From Paenibacillus sp. AN1007 (GTDB lineage: Bacteria; Bacillota; Bacilli; Paenibacillales; Paenibacillaceae), in NCBI RefSeq assembly GCF_040702995.1, contig NZ_CP159992.1, positions 3,869,501 through 3,933,500 of the forward strand: a DNA stretch of 64,000 bases, written 5' to 3'. The translations under genes were made by a program, and so were the position numbers. Below, piece by piece: positions 43,981 through 52,979 of the stretch (position 1 is its first letter; each line of letters starts with the position of its first letter). The notes under the pieces were generated by a model. That model did no database searches. It was given only the letters and a program-made list of their open reading frames with translations, and was not told the DNA's origin.

Positions 43981-44010
43981 ATTGTACCAGATCATTGGAA
44001 AAAAGCAAAG
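43981..44010 (-). promoter_or_regulatory. extended -10 promoter of the ABC-F leader
   Basis: Minus strand TGGTACAAT (extended -10, TG one base before TACAAT) with a weak -35. Transcription would start near 43974, giving a leader of about 330 nt. Confidence 0.5.
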
Positions 44011-44052
44011 ATCAGGATGCAGCTGTCTGCAATAAATGTTCAGACAAAAAGA

Positions 44053-44078
44053 AAAACCCTTGATCATTCAAGGGTTTT
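44053..44078 (-). terminator. terminator of the tRNA pair
   Basis: AAAACCCTTGA / TCAAGGGTTTT perfect stem, followed on the minus strand by TTTTTC. Confidence 0.9.
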
Positions 44079-44094
44079 CCAAGTAATGCTGTTA

Positions 44095-44165
44095 AGCGGG
44101 TGATGGGAATCGAACCCACGCTATTAGCTTGGAAGGCTAAAGTTCTACCATTGAACTACACCCGC
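44095..44165 (-). tRNA. tRNA-Gly (anticodon TCC)
   Basis: 71 nt, acceptor GCGGGTG/CACCCGC, T loop GGTTCGATTCC, anticodon loop CTTCCAA. No encoded CCA. It is the second tRNA of the transcript. Confidence 0.96.
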
Positions 44166-44176
44166 AAGATAAGCAA

Positions 44177-44250
44177 TCGGGACGACACGATTTGAACATG
44201 CGACCCCCTGGTCCCAAACCAGGTGCTCTACCAAGCTGAGCTACGTCCCG
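44177..44250 (-). tRNA. tRNA-Pro (anticodon TGG)
   Basis: 74 nt, acceptor CGGGACG/CGTCCCG, D arm AGCTCAGCTTGGTAGAGC, anticodon loop TTTGGGA, T arm with GTTCAAATC. 11 bp upstream of tRNA-Gly. Confidence 0.96.
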
Positions 44251-44290
44251 TTAAATTCCAATGGAAGTTAACAGTAATTTTACAAAAACT

Positions 44291-44319
44291 AATATACCAC
44301 GATCCGCACTAACGTGCAA
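44291..44319 (-). promoter_or_regulatory. promoter of the tRNA pair
   Basis: TTGCAC, 17-bp spacer, TATATT on the minus strand, 40 bp upstream of tRNA-Pro. Confidence 0.7.
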
Positions 44320-44360
44320 GGTGCATTTGCAATTTTTCCATTAAATTGAATAACCAAAAG

Positions 44361-44384
44361 GCAGGAACGCTCACGCGACCCTGC
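44361..44384 (-). terminator. weak terminator after the GGDEF/EAL gene
   Basis: CAGG-CGC / GCG-CCTG interrupted stem with a 4-nt loop, followed on the minus strand by CCTTTTGG. Confidence 0.4.
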
Positions 44385-44390
44385 TGCTCT

Positions 44391-46517
44391 TTATCCCGCA
44401 GGTTTTTCTACGTCTCTCAAAAACCTCTTCTCAAAGTTTACCGCATCAATGGGTTTACTGAAAAAGTACCCTTGTGCCTCATGACAGTGCTGGTTGCGCA
44501 GGAACATCATCTGTTCTTCGTTCTCTACACCTTCAGCTGTAACTTTTAAATGCAAGTGGTGTGCCATCGAAGTGATGGTGGATACAATGGCAGCGTTATT
44601 ACTATCTTCCTTGATCTCATTAACAAATGAGCGGTCAATCTTGAGCCGGTCAATGGGTAAATCTTTCAGATAATGTAATGAGCTGTACCCTGTACCAAAG
44701 TCATCAATACTGATGTGTACACCAATTTCCTTAATTTTGTGAAGCTGCTCAAAGGCACGGTCTTTATCAAATGTCATGCTCTCGGTGATCTCCAGTTCAA
44801 GCCATGCCGGTTCCAGCCCCGTTTCTCTCAGTATACTGTTAATACTATCGAGCAGGTGGGAATGTCTGAACTGTCTCATCGAAAGGTTAACGGATACACA
44901 CAGCTTGCGATAACCGGCTTCCTGCCACAACTTGTTCTGTGCACATGCCTGACGCAGCACCCATTCCCCAAGAGGAACAATCAGTCCGCTCTCTTCGGCC
45001 AGCGGAATAAATTCTGCTGGAGACACCGAACCTCGCTGCGGATGCTGCCATCTAACAAGAGCCTCCATACCTACGACCAACCCACTTTGCAGATTCACCT
45101 GAGGCTGGTATACCAGATAAAACTGCCCCCGAGCCAGCGCTTTGCGCAGGTCATTCTCGAGCTGCAGGCGTTCCTGGGCTTTCATCTGCATCGCATGTGC
45201 GTAGCGATTGAGCTCAATCCCCTGCTCCTTGGCACTGTGCAGTGCTGTATCCGCATTCTGTATCATCTCTTGTGGGGACTCTCCGTCATAAGGATAAATT
45301 GCCATACCTATGCCCAGGGTAAGATGGTACTCATTCCCGTCAACCATAACAGGTTTCTCGAACAGCTGCAGGATGGATCTTGTTCTGCCCAGCGCTGTAT
45401 CTGTACTGTAAAAATCCGTCATGGTCAGCGCAAATTCATCTCTACCCAGTCCAAACACCTCTTCTCCCGGAAGTGAGGAGTGATTCAGACGCTGACCCAC
45501 TTGTCGCAAAACCCGATTAGCCGCTTGCTGCCCAAGCGAGTCATTAATCGTTTTGAAGCGATTAATATTAAGCACGAGCACACCCACGAGTTTTTCTTCC
45601 CGGGCAGCATCCTTCATCATTAATTGAAGCCGCTGACTAAGACGGCGGCGGTTCGGAAGACCTGTAACATCATCATGATGTGCAATATAGTTCATTTTGG
45701 CCTCGGCAGCCTGCTGCTGCAGAAAAGGTGTATCCACTACAGATGCATAGAGCCCCTTTTGAATGAAAAAGTAGCCCATACAATTGCTGAGCATGCCAAG
45801 CAGCAGATTGAGATCATCCACTGCGGTGGCGGTCACGCAGTAGACCTGGCCCATCAGAAAACTGAGTATACCGCATAATACCGGCGGCAGATCGGCATTT
45901 CTGGTCTTTTTCCACTGCACATACAGAACGACAGCCCCAGCCAAATACAGTCCGCTTGTTATCAAATGCATACGAGTGAATAAAATACCAAGCAGGTGAA
46001 CATCAAGCATTTCAGGCATCATACTCCACTCTTGAATGGCGAGTATGTACAAAATAAGAAAACTGCCGAGCGTTGCGCCAAACAAAAGAAATTTGCGCGG
46101 TAATGCAAATTCTTTCTCCCTTACGGTATATATGAATAATAGACCTGATGAACTTATTAGTGATCCCATCGTTGACATCATTAAGGAAAATTCGGATTCC
46201 ATCATCGCTCCGCCGGGTGTTTCTTCAGCAAAAGAAACGACGTGTACCAACTCAAATAGACCTATCATCAAAAAGAGTGTTGTCAGCAGCACTCTGCGCA
46301 GTGTCAGCTTTTGAGTCTGGAACAACCAGCTTTGATTATAGATTCCAATACAGGCGGCAGCAGCAGCGAACCCACCCAGAAGCATTAGTACCGGGTAACC
46401 CGAAATGATCAGATCAGAGCCTGAGTAAGAACGAAACCATTGACTTACGAGGAAAAACAATAAGCCGCCGATGGCGACCCAAACTATTTGACTCTGACCT
46501 TGCATTTTAACCTTCAT
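44391..46517 (-). CDS. membrane GGDEF/EAL protein, probable c-di-GMP phosphodiesterase
   Basis: 708 residues. About eight N-terminal membrane helices (residues 10-265) form a sensor region. The GGDEF domain (DDVTGLPNRRRLSQRL near residue 287) has an altered active-site loop, GLGRDEF, instead of GGDEF, so cyclase activity is doubtful. The C-terminal EAL domain looks intact: GMEALVRWQHP, ELEITES, IDDFGTGYSSLHYL, and KIDRSFV. It should hydrolyse c-di-GMP, affecting motility and biofilm. Monocistronic; a 9-bp inverted repeat lies in the upstream region. Confidence 0.87.
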   Translation of the reverse strand: MKVKMQGQSQIVWVAIGGLLFFLVSQWFRSYSGSDLIISGYPVLMLLGGFAAAAACIGIYNQSWLFQTQKLTLRRVLLTTLFLMIGLFELVHVVSFAEETPGGAMMESEFSLMMSTMGSLISSSGLLFIYTVREKEFALPRKFLLFGATLGSFLILYILAIQEWSMMPEMLDVHLLGILFTRMHLITSGLYLAGAVVLYVQWKKTRNADLPPVLCGILSFLMGQVYCVTATAVDDLNLLLGMLSNCMGYFFIQKGLYASVVDTPFLQQQAAEAKMNYIAHHDDVTGLPNRRRLSQRLQLMMKDAAREEKLVGVLVLNINRFKTINDSLGQQAANRVLRQVGQRLNHSSLPGEEVFGLGRDEFALTMTDFYSTDTALGRTRSILQLFEKPVMVDGNEYHLTLGIGMAIYPYDGESPQEMIQNADTALHSAKEQGIELNRYAHAMQMKAQERLQLENDLRKALARGQFYLVYQPQVNLQSGLVVGMEALVRWQHPQRGSVSPAEFIPLAEESGLIVPLGEWVLRQACAQNKLWQEAGYRKLCVSVNLSMRQFRHSHLLDSINSILRETGLEPAWLELEITESMTFDKDRAFEQLHKIKEIGVHISIDDFGTGYSSLHYLKDLPIDRLKIDRSFVNEIKEDSNNAAIVSTITSMAHHLHLKVTAEGVENEEQMMFLRNQHCHEAQGYFFSKPIDAVNFEKRFLRDVEKPAG

Positions 46518-46596
46518 GCCATGTTTTCCTTCCCGGGATCACTATCCTGAAATACGTATAAAACTAAATTCTGCTTATCTAAATTCATCATGTTTA

Positions 46597-46657
46597 TTAA
46601 ACAGTTCACCAAGTATATTACACATTTCGACAAAAAAATATATTGACCACTGTTTAA
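46597..46657. repeat. 9-bp inverted repeat upstream of the GGDEF/EAL gene
   Basis: TTAAACAGT (46597-46605) and ACTGTTTAA (46649-46657) face each other across 43 AT-rich bases, 80-140 bp upstream of the start. The remaining 46518-46786 region is AT-rich with no gene seen. Confidence 0.5.
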
Positions 46658-46786
46658 TTTAATTCTACGAATGTTCTATCTGGTACATAATAACATTTAA
46701 ATCCGTATTCGTGAACTAAAAATTAGGCATAAGTAGGAATATCTATTCATAAAAATGAGTAAAAACAAGGCATAAAGAACTAAAAA

Positions 46787-46815
46787 AACATGGACCTCTT
46801 CTCAGAGACCATGTT
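46787..46815 (-). terminator. terminator of the MoxR/DUF58/DUF4129/aldolase run
   Basis: AACATGG-CTC / GAG-CCATGTT hairpin with T on both sides; 33 bp after the aldolase gene. Confidence 0.8.
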
Positions 46816-46848
46816 TTTTAGAATTTACATCCGCTTTTCAGACTATTT

Positions 46849-47805
46849 TTACTTATCGAAACTCACTTCAGGCGTTGTCAGCTTATCGTAGAAATCAACG
46901 ACTTTGTCTTTGTTCTCCGATGAACGAAGTGCCATAGCTGAACGTGGATGCTCATCCAGTGCACCCGTAATCATGTAAGGCAGAATGTAACCCCATTCTT
47001 CTTTTTCTCTCAACGGAACCATCAGCTGTTCCAATACGTCAAGGACTGGACGCAGATTATACTTCGTTCCTTTCAGATGGGCTACCAGCAGCTCCGTAGG
47101 GCAGTTGCCTGCCGCACGTCCCATGCCGTATACGGATGCATCCAGCAATTCAACACCGAGTTCAGCAGCAACAAGTGTGTTGGAGAACGCCAGCTGCATA
47201 TTGTTATGGGTATGCACACCAAGACGTTTGTTTGGCAGATGTGTTTTGAACTTTTCTACGAGATACTTCACATCGTTATGATCCAGACTGCCGTAAGAGT
47301 CTACGATGTATACCACATCAACCGAACTCTCTTTGATCAATTCAAAAGCTTCCAGCAATTCATTCTCCATGACATTGGAGAGCGCCATAATATTCAGTGT
47401 CGTTTCATAACCGCGATCGTGGAATGTCTGCACCAGTGCAAGTGCCTTGTCCACATCTTTGCTGTAACAAGCAACCCGAATCAGGTCGAGCATACTCTCG
47501 CTGCGCGGTAAAATATCATTCTCATCTACACGTCCTACATCAACAAGTGCGGATAATTTGGTATTCCCTTTTTGCGGAATCACTTTACGAAGAAAATCAT
47601 CGTTCAGGAAGCGCCATGGTCCGGCATCCTCGGAGCCTTTGAGCAGCTTCGGCGAGTTTTTGTAGCCAATTTCCATATAATCAACGCCAGCTTCGTTCAG
47701 TCCTGCATACAGCTTTTGAACAAAGTCCACGCTAAAATCCCAATTATTTACCAATCCACCATCACGGATGGTACAATCTACTATTTTACAATGATTTGTC
47801 TTCAT
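46849..47805 (-). CDS. HMGL-like aldolase-domain protein
   Basis: 318 residues, TIM barrel of the HMG-CoA lyase/isopropylmalate synthase/4-hydroxy-2-oxovalerate aldolase superfamily. IVDCTIRDGGLVNNWDF holds the metal Asp and catalytic Arg near the N-terminus; LGVHTHNNMQLAFSN near residue 197 holds the two metal His; VYGMGRAAGNCPTELL follows. The typical second domain of LeuA is missing. The reaction is probably a pyruvate-type aldol cleavage, substrate unknown. Start ATG 47805 with AAAGGAGCAG. It follows the DUF4129 gene by 83 bp. Confidence 0.75.
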   Translation of the reverse strand: MKTNHCKIVDCTIRDGGLVNNWDFSVDFVQKLYAGLNEAGVDYMEIGYKNSPKLLKGSEDAGPWRFLNDDFLRKVIPQKGNTKLSALVDVGRVDENDILPRSESMLDLIRVACYSKDVDKALALVQTFHDRGYETTLNIMALSNVMENELLEAFELIKESSVDVVYIVDSYGSLDHNDVKYLVEKFKTHLPNKRLGVHTHNNMQLAFSNTLVAAELGVELLDASVYGMGRAAGNCPTELLVAHLKGTKYNLRPVLDVLEQLMVPLREKEEWGYILPYMITGALDEHPRSAMALRSSENKDKVVDFYDKLTTPEVSFDK

Positions 47806-47888
47806 TAATGTCTGCTCCTTTTCTGACCAACTTGTGTATTCCTCTCATGATACTTGAACGTGACAAGAAAAGTAAAGGGATTCCGCGC

Positions 47889-49208
47889 TTATTTACTGTA
47901 AGATTTCCAGATTCGGTCCATCTCAACCATATCGGTATTCTCCTCGGCTTTCTCCCCGTAACGTACAGCGTTATAGACTTCTGGGAGCCTCCGTGCGATC
48001 TCGTCCTCTGCCCCGTCTTTAGGCTTCGAACGGCTCATCTTGATCGTTTTCGCTGCTTCCAGCGGTGTATGAGACTTTTCAATCTGGGCGCCGCGCTCCA
48101 CGGCCTGGCTCACCCACATTCGATAGTAATACCGGATACGATCTCCAGCCTGAACTGGAACAGGCTCCTTCTTACGAAACCACCGCTTGCGGACTTTGGT
48201 CGGCGCTTCCAGCGTTTCGCTGATATCCACATATTCCGTTTTTGGTCCCTGTCTCTTCTGCACAGGCTGCAGCATTCCCTTAAACCGCTGCGCCAGTTTA
48301 TCTAGGACCGTTCTACCCAGTCTGAATAAAAGCCAAGCAATTAATGCCGCTGCCGCTCCAAAAACGATCCAGCCGAGTATGTCCCAGAACACCGACGGTT
48401 CCGAAGGCGGCCCGCTTAATTCATCAGGCAAATTCATAGGCTCATTAGGCATCTGAGGCGTATCAGGCAGCTGCGGCGGAGAAGGATTACCAAATAAACC
48501 TCTGATCCACGCCAGCAGACGATCACGAAGTGGTGCAAGCCAGGCAGCGAGACTTGGAAAAGCACCAATGCCTGCTATTATAATCAGCATCCAAGTGATT
48601 CGGCGATGGTTCGCCCTTGTGAATTCCCTCAGTACCATTCTGCGTCTGCCATCGTTAAGCACCGCCCGATCCAGCTGCGCCCTGTACTGTCCCACAATCC
48701 AGAATCCAAAGCTGATAACTCCGGCAGCATAGACATACCCTGTATACAGCAGCATCGGCTGCAGGAATTCAATCTGAGCTGCCGCAATCGTAAGCACAAT
48801 CGCACTGATTGTGCCGGTGATCTGCAGGCGCCACAGCGTAATGGAATGGTAAGCAGGATCGAAATTCAAACCTATATATACGGCAGTGAATATTCCTACT
48901 CCAAGCGTAATGACCTCAGGAAGCGAGAGAGTTAATACTGTGCCCAAAGCCAGTGCTGACAAAATGCCTGCAGCAGATGCGATAACACCTCGAACGAATG
49001 AACTCTGTTCTGCTAATTTCGTATATCGATATCTCGTCCATTGAGCGGAACAGGCGGTCAGAGCAAACAAAATAAATAGCAGGTAAGGAAAATATGACTC
49101 CGTGTAGAGCGATGTGAGTGTGAAGAACGGAAACAGGTAGATTGCAATCAAAAGGACAGACAGTACCGGGATGAGGAATGTTTGTTTTATTTCGCCTTGA
49201 TCACTCAT
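47889..49208 (-). CDS. membrane protein with C-terminal DUF4129
   Basis: 439 residues. Six N-terminal membrane helices (residues 10-175), a further segment near 205, and another near 285 are followed by a cytoplasmic or surface DUF4129 (RIRYYYRMWVSQAVERGAQIEKSHTPLEAA). In many bacilli the third gene of a MoxR-DUF58 operon is a membrane transglutaminase ending in DUF4129 (as B. subtilis YebA); here no transglutaminase Cys-His-Asp core is visible and the protein is shorter. Start overlaps the DUF58 stop by four bases. Confidence 0.75.
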   Translation of the reverse strand: MSDQGEIKQTFLIPVLSVLLIAIYLFPFFTLTSLYTESYFPYLLFILFALTACSAQWTRYRYTKLAEQSSFVRGVIASAAGILSALALGTVLTLSLPEVITLGVGIFTAVYIGLNFDPAYHSITLWRLQITGTISAIVLTIAAAQIEFLQPMLLYTGYVYAAGVISFGFWIVGQYRAQLDRAVLNDGRRRMVLREFTRANHRRITWMLIIIAGIGAFPSLAAWLAPLRDRLLAWIRGLFGNPSPPQLPDTPQMPNEPMNLPDELSGPPSEPSVFWDILGWIVFGAAAALIAWLLFRLGRTVLDKLAQRFKGMLQPVQKRQGPKTEYVDISETLEAPTKVRKRWFRKKEPVPVQAGDRIRYYYRMWVSQAVERGAQIEKSHTPLEAAKTIKMSRSKPKDGAEDEIARRLPEVYNAVRYGEKAEENTDMVEMDRIWKSYSK

Positions 49209-50344
49209 GCGCCCACCGCCTCCGCTTTACGTTTCGACTGCTCGACAGGCAGAATTGTTACCCGGTGTCCCTGCTCATGCAGACGTCCGATCTCATGCTC
49301 CATCGCAGGAGATACATAGGACGTAATTAACAAATAGCTGCGGACCTGCTGTTCCTCTTCGTTTAACCTTACTTCATCCTGCAAAAACTGCTCCATCGGC
49401 ACCAAACACTTCAACTCGGTTTCAGCCATTGCCTCCAGCAGCAATTCCAGATGAGGTGTTCCATAATCCGGTTTAATTCGAACCACATCGCGACCACCCC
49501 CAGCAGGATAGCCGTTATGAGCAAATCCGGCAGGCAGACCTCTGCCAACAGCATCGACAGCGGCAGTGGCTGCATAGCGCAGTGCCTGCTCGATCAGCTC
49601 AGGCTTCGTAACAACACTCCACATCTCCGCCGAATCTTGGATATTCACGATAATCCACGACTGCGGGTCTGCCGTCCAACCCTGCTTGTACACTTGAAGT
49701 TCTCCTGTACGCGCACTCGCTTTCCAGTGAATACGATTCATAGGGTCACCAGCACCATACGGCCGCACCCCTAAGATCAGGAACGGATCTTCCACAATCC
49801 AGCGAGAAACTTCCACCTCACCCTGCCATACCTGATAGATTGCCGGCATATCTTCTATGCTGACTAAAGTAGGGTATACAACCATTGACATCTGCACAGA
49901 AATGGGCTTTGTGCTGCGCCATACACCAAACAGGTCCCCTCCGGTCATTGTCACTGTATCCATCGTATACACTCCGCGCCTCGAGCAGACGAACGGATGC
50001 ATACGCGTAATTCGATTGTACGGTTTTAATGTGAAGATGCTTTTATGGTTCTGATAAATATTGCCTTGACTGATGTCCATACCCGAACCTGAGCGAAAAA
50101 CAAAAGAAGCCGGCATCATTGCCTCAAGTCTGAGCCACGGTACGGAAATTCGTTTTTCATTCGATATGGTTTCAACCATCTCCAGTTCATCGCCAGCGTA
50201 ACAGCGCGTTTTGCTGAACTGTCTGCTGTACTTGAGATTCTGAAGCACAGGACGTCCAAACCATATGCCGTGCAGCACAATGACTAAACTCCCTACGACG
50301 ACAAGCCATAGAAGTGCCATACGCCTATTGTCCGCCTGCAGCAA
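49205..50344 (-). CDS. DUF58 protein
   Basis: 379 residues. One or two N-terminal membrane segments (LLWLVVVGSLVIVLHGIWF) are followed by a beta-rich part and a von Willebrand-like DUF58 fold (VRPYGAGDPMNRIHWKASARTGELQVYKQ). The family is always found with MoxR ATPases and is thought to help fold or assemble envelope proteins. Its start lies 20 bp inside the 3' end of the MoxR gene, so the two are tightly coupled; the DUF4129 gene overlaps its end. Confidence 0.85.
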   Translation of the reverse strand: MLQADNRRMALLWLVVVGSLVIVLHGIWFGRPVLQNLKYSRQFSKTRCYAGDELEMVETISNEKRISVPWLRLEAMMPASFVFRSGSGMDISQGNIYQNHKSIFTLKPYNRITRMHPFVCSRRGVYTMDTVTMTGGDLFGVWRSTKPISVQMSMVVYPTLVSIEDMPAIYQVWQGEVEVSRWIVEDPFLILGVRPYGAGDPMNRIHWKASARTGELQVYKQGWTADPQSWIIVNIQDSAEMWSVVTKPELIEQALRYAATAAVDAVGRGLPAGFAHNGYPAGGGRDVVRIKPDYGTPHLELLLEAMAETELKCLVPMEQFLQDEVRLNEEEQQVRSYLLITSYVSPAMEHEIGRLHEQGHRVTILPVEQSKRKAEAVGA

Positions 50345-51290
50345 GTGTCTCGGTTGGCACCTCGGTCTGGCTCAAAATCTGCTGAATGATCTGTTCCGCA
50401 AGTCCATCCTGCTGTCTGATTCGATTACGAAAGACCAGTCGATGGGCCAGCACAGGTTCGGCCAATATCTTGATATCATCCGGTACCACGTAGTCTCTGC
50501 CATGCAGAGCAGCCCAGGCCTGACTAGCTTTCAAAAGCGCCTGTGCACCCCGCGGACTGACGCCAAGCGACAGTTCGGCATGTTTTCGGGTTGCCTCAGT
50601 GAGCTGTACGATGTAATGCATGAGATCTTCGTTTACGGTAACGGTTTTATACGCTTCTTGGGCTTCCATAAGCTGTTCACGCGGAATAATGGCGGACAGC
50701 TCATCTACAGAGCGGCTGGCCACGGTTCTTCGCAATATCTCTATACTTTCTTCCCCGGTTGGATACCCCATACGAATCTTCATCATAAAGCGGTCCATCT
50801 GAGCTTCCGGCAGTGGAAATGTCCCTTGATTATCAATGGGGTTCTGCGTAGCGATAACGATAAACGGTCTTTCGAGCTGTCTCGTTGAACCGTCTATACT
50901 GATCTGACGTTCTTCCATACATTCCAGCAAGCTGGACTGCGTCCGCGGCGTGGCCCGATTAATCTCGTCTGCCAGCACAAGATTTGCAAACAGCGGGCCA
51001 GGTCTGAATTCAAAGTCTCCTGATTTTTGATTGTAGAAATGAATGCCTGTCAGATCGGATGGCAGCAGATCAGGTGTAAATTGTATCCGCTGGAATGTGC
51101 AGTCCAGTGAAGAAGCAATGGATTTCGCGAGCATCGTTTTGCCCGTGCCGGGTACGTCTTCAAGAAGCACATGGCCGGACGCAATGATCGCTGTCAAAAT
51201 AAGTTCCATCGTATGAGCTTTACCCACAATCACTCTACCTGCATGTTCAATTAATTGTGCATTCATCTGTTCCATATCGTGTATATTCAC
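50325..51290 (-). CDS. MoxR-family AAA+ ATPase
   Basis: 321 residues from the preferred GTG at 51290 (AAGGG seven bases upstream); the ATG at 51329 gives 13 more residues. Walker A DVPGTGKTMLAKSIA near residue 47, Walker B LVLADEINRATPRTQ, sensor 1 VIATQNPIDNQG, and the arginine finger and sensor 2 region in SLGVSPRGAQALL. MoxR chaperones partner with DUF58/VWA proteins. First gene of the three-gene unit MoxR-DUF58-DUF4129. Confidence 0.88.
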   Translation of the reverse strand: MNIHDMEQMNAQLIEHAGRVIVGKAHTMELILTAIIASGHVLLEDVPGTGKTMLAKSIASSLDCTFQRIQFTPDLLPSDLTGIHFYNQKSGDFEFRPGPLFANLVLADEINRATPRTQSSLLECMEERQISIDGSTRQLERPFIVIATQNPIDNQGTFPLPEAQMDRFMMKIRMGYPTGEESIEILRRTVASRSVDELSAIIPREQLMEAQEAYKTVTVNEDLMHYIVQLTEATRKHAELSLGVSPRGAQALLKASQAWAALHGRDYVVPDDIKILAEPVLAHRLVFRNRIRQQDGLAEQIIQQILSQTEVPTETLAAGGQ

Positions 51291-51370
51291 TTCTAATCCC
51301 TTCCTTCCGTGATGCATATGTATTCGCATTCATTTCTAACTATAACCCTATTTGTTCCAACAAAAAACAA

Positions 51371-51398
51371 AGGAACCGGCAGGATACCGATCCCTTCT
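51371..51398 (-). terminator. imperfect terminator after the histidine kinase gene
   Basis: GGATCGG / CCGGTTCC stem, then TTTGTTTTTTG on the minus strand. Confidence 0.5.
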
Positions 51399-51414
51399 GA
51401 CATCATTTGTGCCA

Positions 51415-52518
51415 TTATACCAATGGAAGCTTGATCACAAAGCTGGTGCCTTCTCCCTTTTGGCTGTCTACTGAGATCGTGCCTCCATGATTTTTAATGA
51501 TACGGTAGCTCACGGAGAGTCCCAGACCTGTTCCGCTCTCTTTCGTCGTAAAGAATGGATCGAACAGACGTACCAAGGTGTTGTGATCCATGCCGCGGCC
51601 ATTATCAGCGATCGTGATCTGTACAAAATTGTTTTCCGTAGCTGTCGTGATCCGAATCCTGCCTGTATACTCTTCACCTACTTCTTCGATCGCGTCCATA
51701 GCATTTTTGACAATATTCAAGATGACCTGTTTGATCTGTTTCACATCGATGGACACATGCAGCGGAGTGTCATCCACCTCCAGCAGAATTTCGCACCCTT
51801 TCATCAGCCCTTCACTCTCGGTCAGCAGAACGACTTCTTTAAGCAAAGACTCTACGGTTATAACCGTTTTTTGGGGAGCCGAAGGTTTGGAGGAATTCAA
51901 AAACTCATAGATGATATCATTTGCCCTGTCAATCTCCGTTAGGATGATTCGTGCATACTCATCCTTGCCAAGCTGCAGCAGGTGGGGCCGGAGCAGCTGG
52001 ATAAATCCGCGAATAGCTGTTAACGGATTACGAATTTCATGGGCAATCGACGCGGAGATGCGGCCAAGCATAGCAAGTTTGTCATTTTGATAGGCGGTTT
52101 GCTCAATCTGCTTGTAATCCGATACATCCTTGACGCTGAATAGAAAATCACCATCCATCTGATCGCCGTAAGTCACCGTTACCAGCCAGTGTCTTCCATA
52201 CTCATCCGTCAATTCATGATAGCGCTTACGATGAAAGATCGTCTCCCGGTAAATCCTCAAAATTTTCTTTTTCTTAAACCGGCTCATCTGTGGCAGACGC
52301 AGCATCTGCATTAACGTACAGCCGCTTAACAGATCTCTCGGCAGTTCCAGCAGTTTGGCCATCTGAACATTAATAAACGTCAAGATACCGAGATTGTCAA
52401 ACAGCATGATGCCGCTATCCATGTGTTCCAGCACATTTTCGTACTTATTGTTATCCAGATGCACTTGAGGAAGCACGTCCGTTGGTTGAGGCACTGTATC
52501 CTGAAATTCACTAATCAC
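51415..52518 (-). CDS. PAS-containing sensor histidine kinase
   Basis: 367 residues, no membrane segment, so cytosolic. A PAS domain (residues about 25-135: MDSGIMLFDNLGILTFIN) is followed by HisKA with the phosphorylated His in ASIAHEIRNPLTAIRGF, and HATPase_c with NIVKNAMDAI (N box), IADNGRGM (G1), FFTTKESGTGLGLSVS (F/G2) and GTSFVIKLPL. It resembles the sporulation-type kinases (KinA/KinE class) that feed Spo0F; no response regulator gene is adjacent, which fits an orphan kinase. Start GTG 52518 with AGGAGG eight bases upstream. Confidence 0.88.
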   Translation of the reverse strand: MISEFQDTVPQPTDVLPQVHLDNNKYENVLEHMDSGIMLFDNLGILTFINVQMAKLLELPRDLLSGCTLMQMLRLPQMSRFKKKKILRIYRETIFHRKRYHELTDEYGRHWLVTVTYGDQMDGDFLFSVKDVSDYKQIEQTAYQNDKLAMLGRISASIAHEIRNPLTAIRGFIQLLRPHLLQLGKDEYARIILTEIDRANDIIYEFLNSSKPSAPQKTVITVESLLKEVVLLTESEGLMKGCEILLEVDDTPLHVSIDVKQIKQVILNIVKNAMDAIEEVGEEYTGRIRITTATENNFVQITIADNGRGMDHNTLVRLFDPFFTTKESGTGLGLSVSYRIIKNHGGTISVDSQKGEGTSFVIKLPLV

Positions 52519-52534
52519 TTCAGGTTCCTCCTTT

Positions 52535-52714
52535 TCACGTAAATGATAAACTTTGCCGTTCGGACATCATATCATCACAGAAACAGGAAGGGCCGATTGG
52601 GTTGTTGATTACCGGGTCCCTTTCATCAGGGGGCTGAGCCGAAAATATGGATGGCATGTCCGGAACGTAAGCTGGTCTAATCCGGTTAATCCAAAGAAAG
52701 TCCGGAAAAATCAT
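52535..52714 (-). CDS. possible 59-residue protein upstream of the histidine kinase
   Basis: Starts at ATG 52714 (MIFPDFLWINRIRPAYV) with AAAGGA ten bases upstream and ends 16 bp before the kinase start. It has a Cys pair (CFCDD) near the C-terminus and no membrane segment. Not recognised. It could be a small kinase-linked protein or just leader RNA. The rest of 52519-52979 holds nothing else except the terminator at 52893-52933. Confidence 0.3.
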   Translation of the reverse strand: MIFPDFLWINRIRPAYVPDMPSIFSAQPPDERDPVINNPIGPSCFCDDMMSERQSLSFT

Positions 52715-52892
52715 ATACGTTTGTTCCTTTCTAACCTTTTCCAATTCCCAAACGAAAACCCTTTATTTTGCTCCGCCTCTTTTGCAAGTCTGTTTTTATC
52801 ATAGACAAGTTTAGGGAATAGAGTCAATCGGAGAAAGTGTCGAATGGGAGTTATTTTGCAAATAATCCATGAATCTATTTAAAAAACACAAA

Positions 52893-52933
52893 AAACGAAG
52901 CCTCTTCACCTTAAAGGAAAATCAGCTTCGTTT
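52893..52933 (-). terminator. terminator after the small zinc-motif gene
   Basis: AAACGAAGC / GCTTCGTTT stem with a 23-nt loop; T run on the minus strand. Confidence 0.8.
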
Positions 52934-52979
52934 CGTATTTTCTGACAATCGTTCACTGACATAACATCTCAACTGCAAT

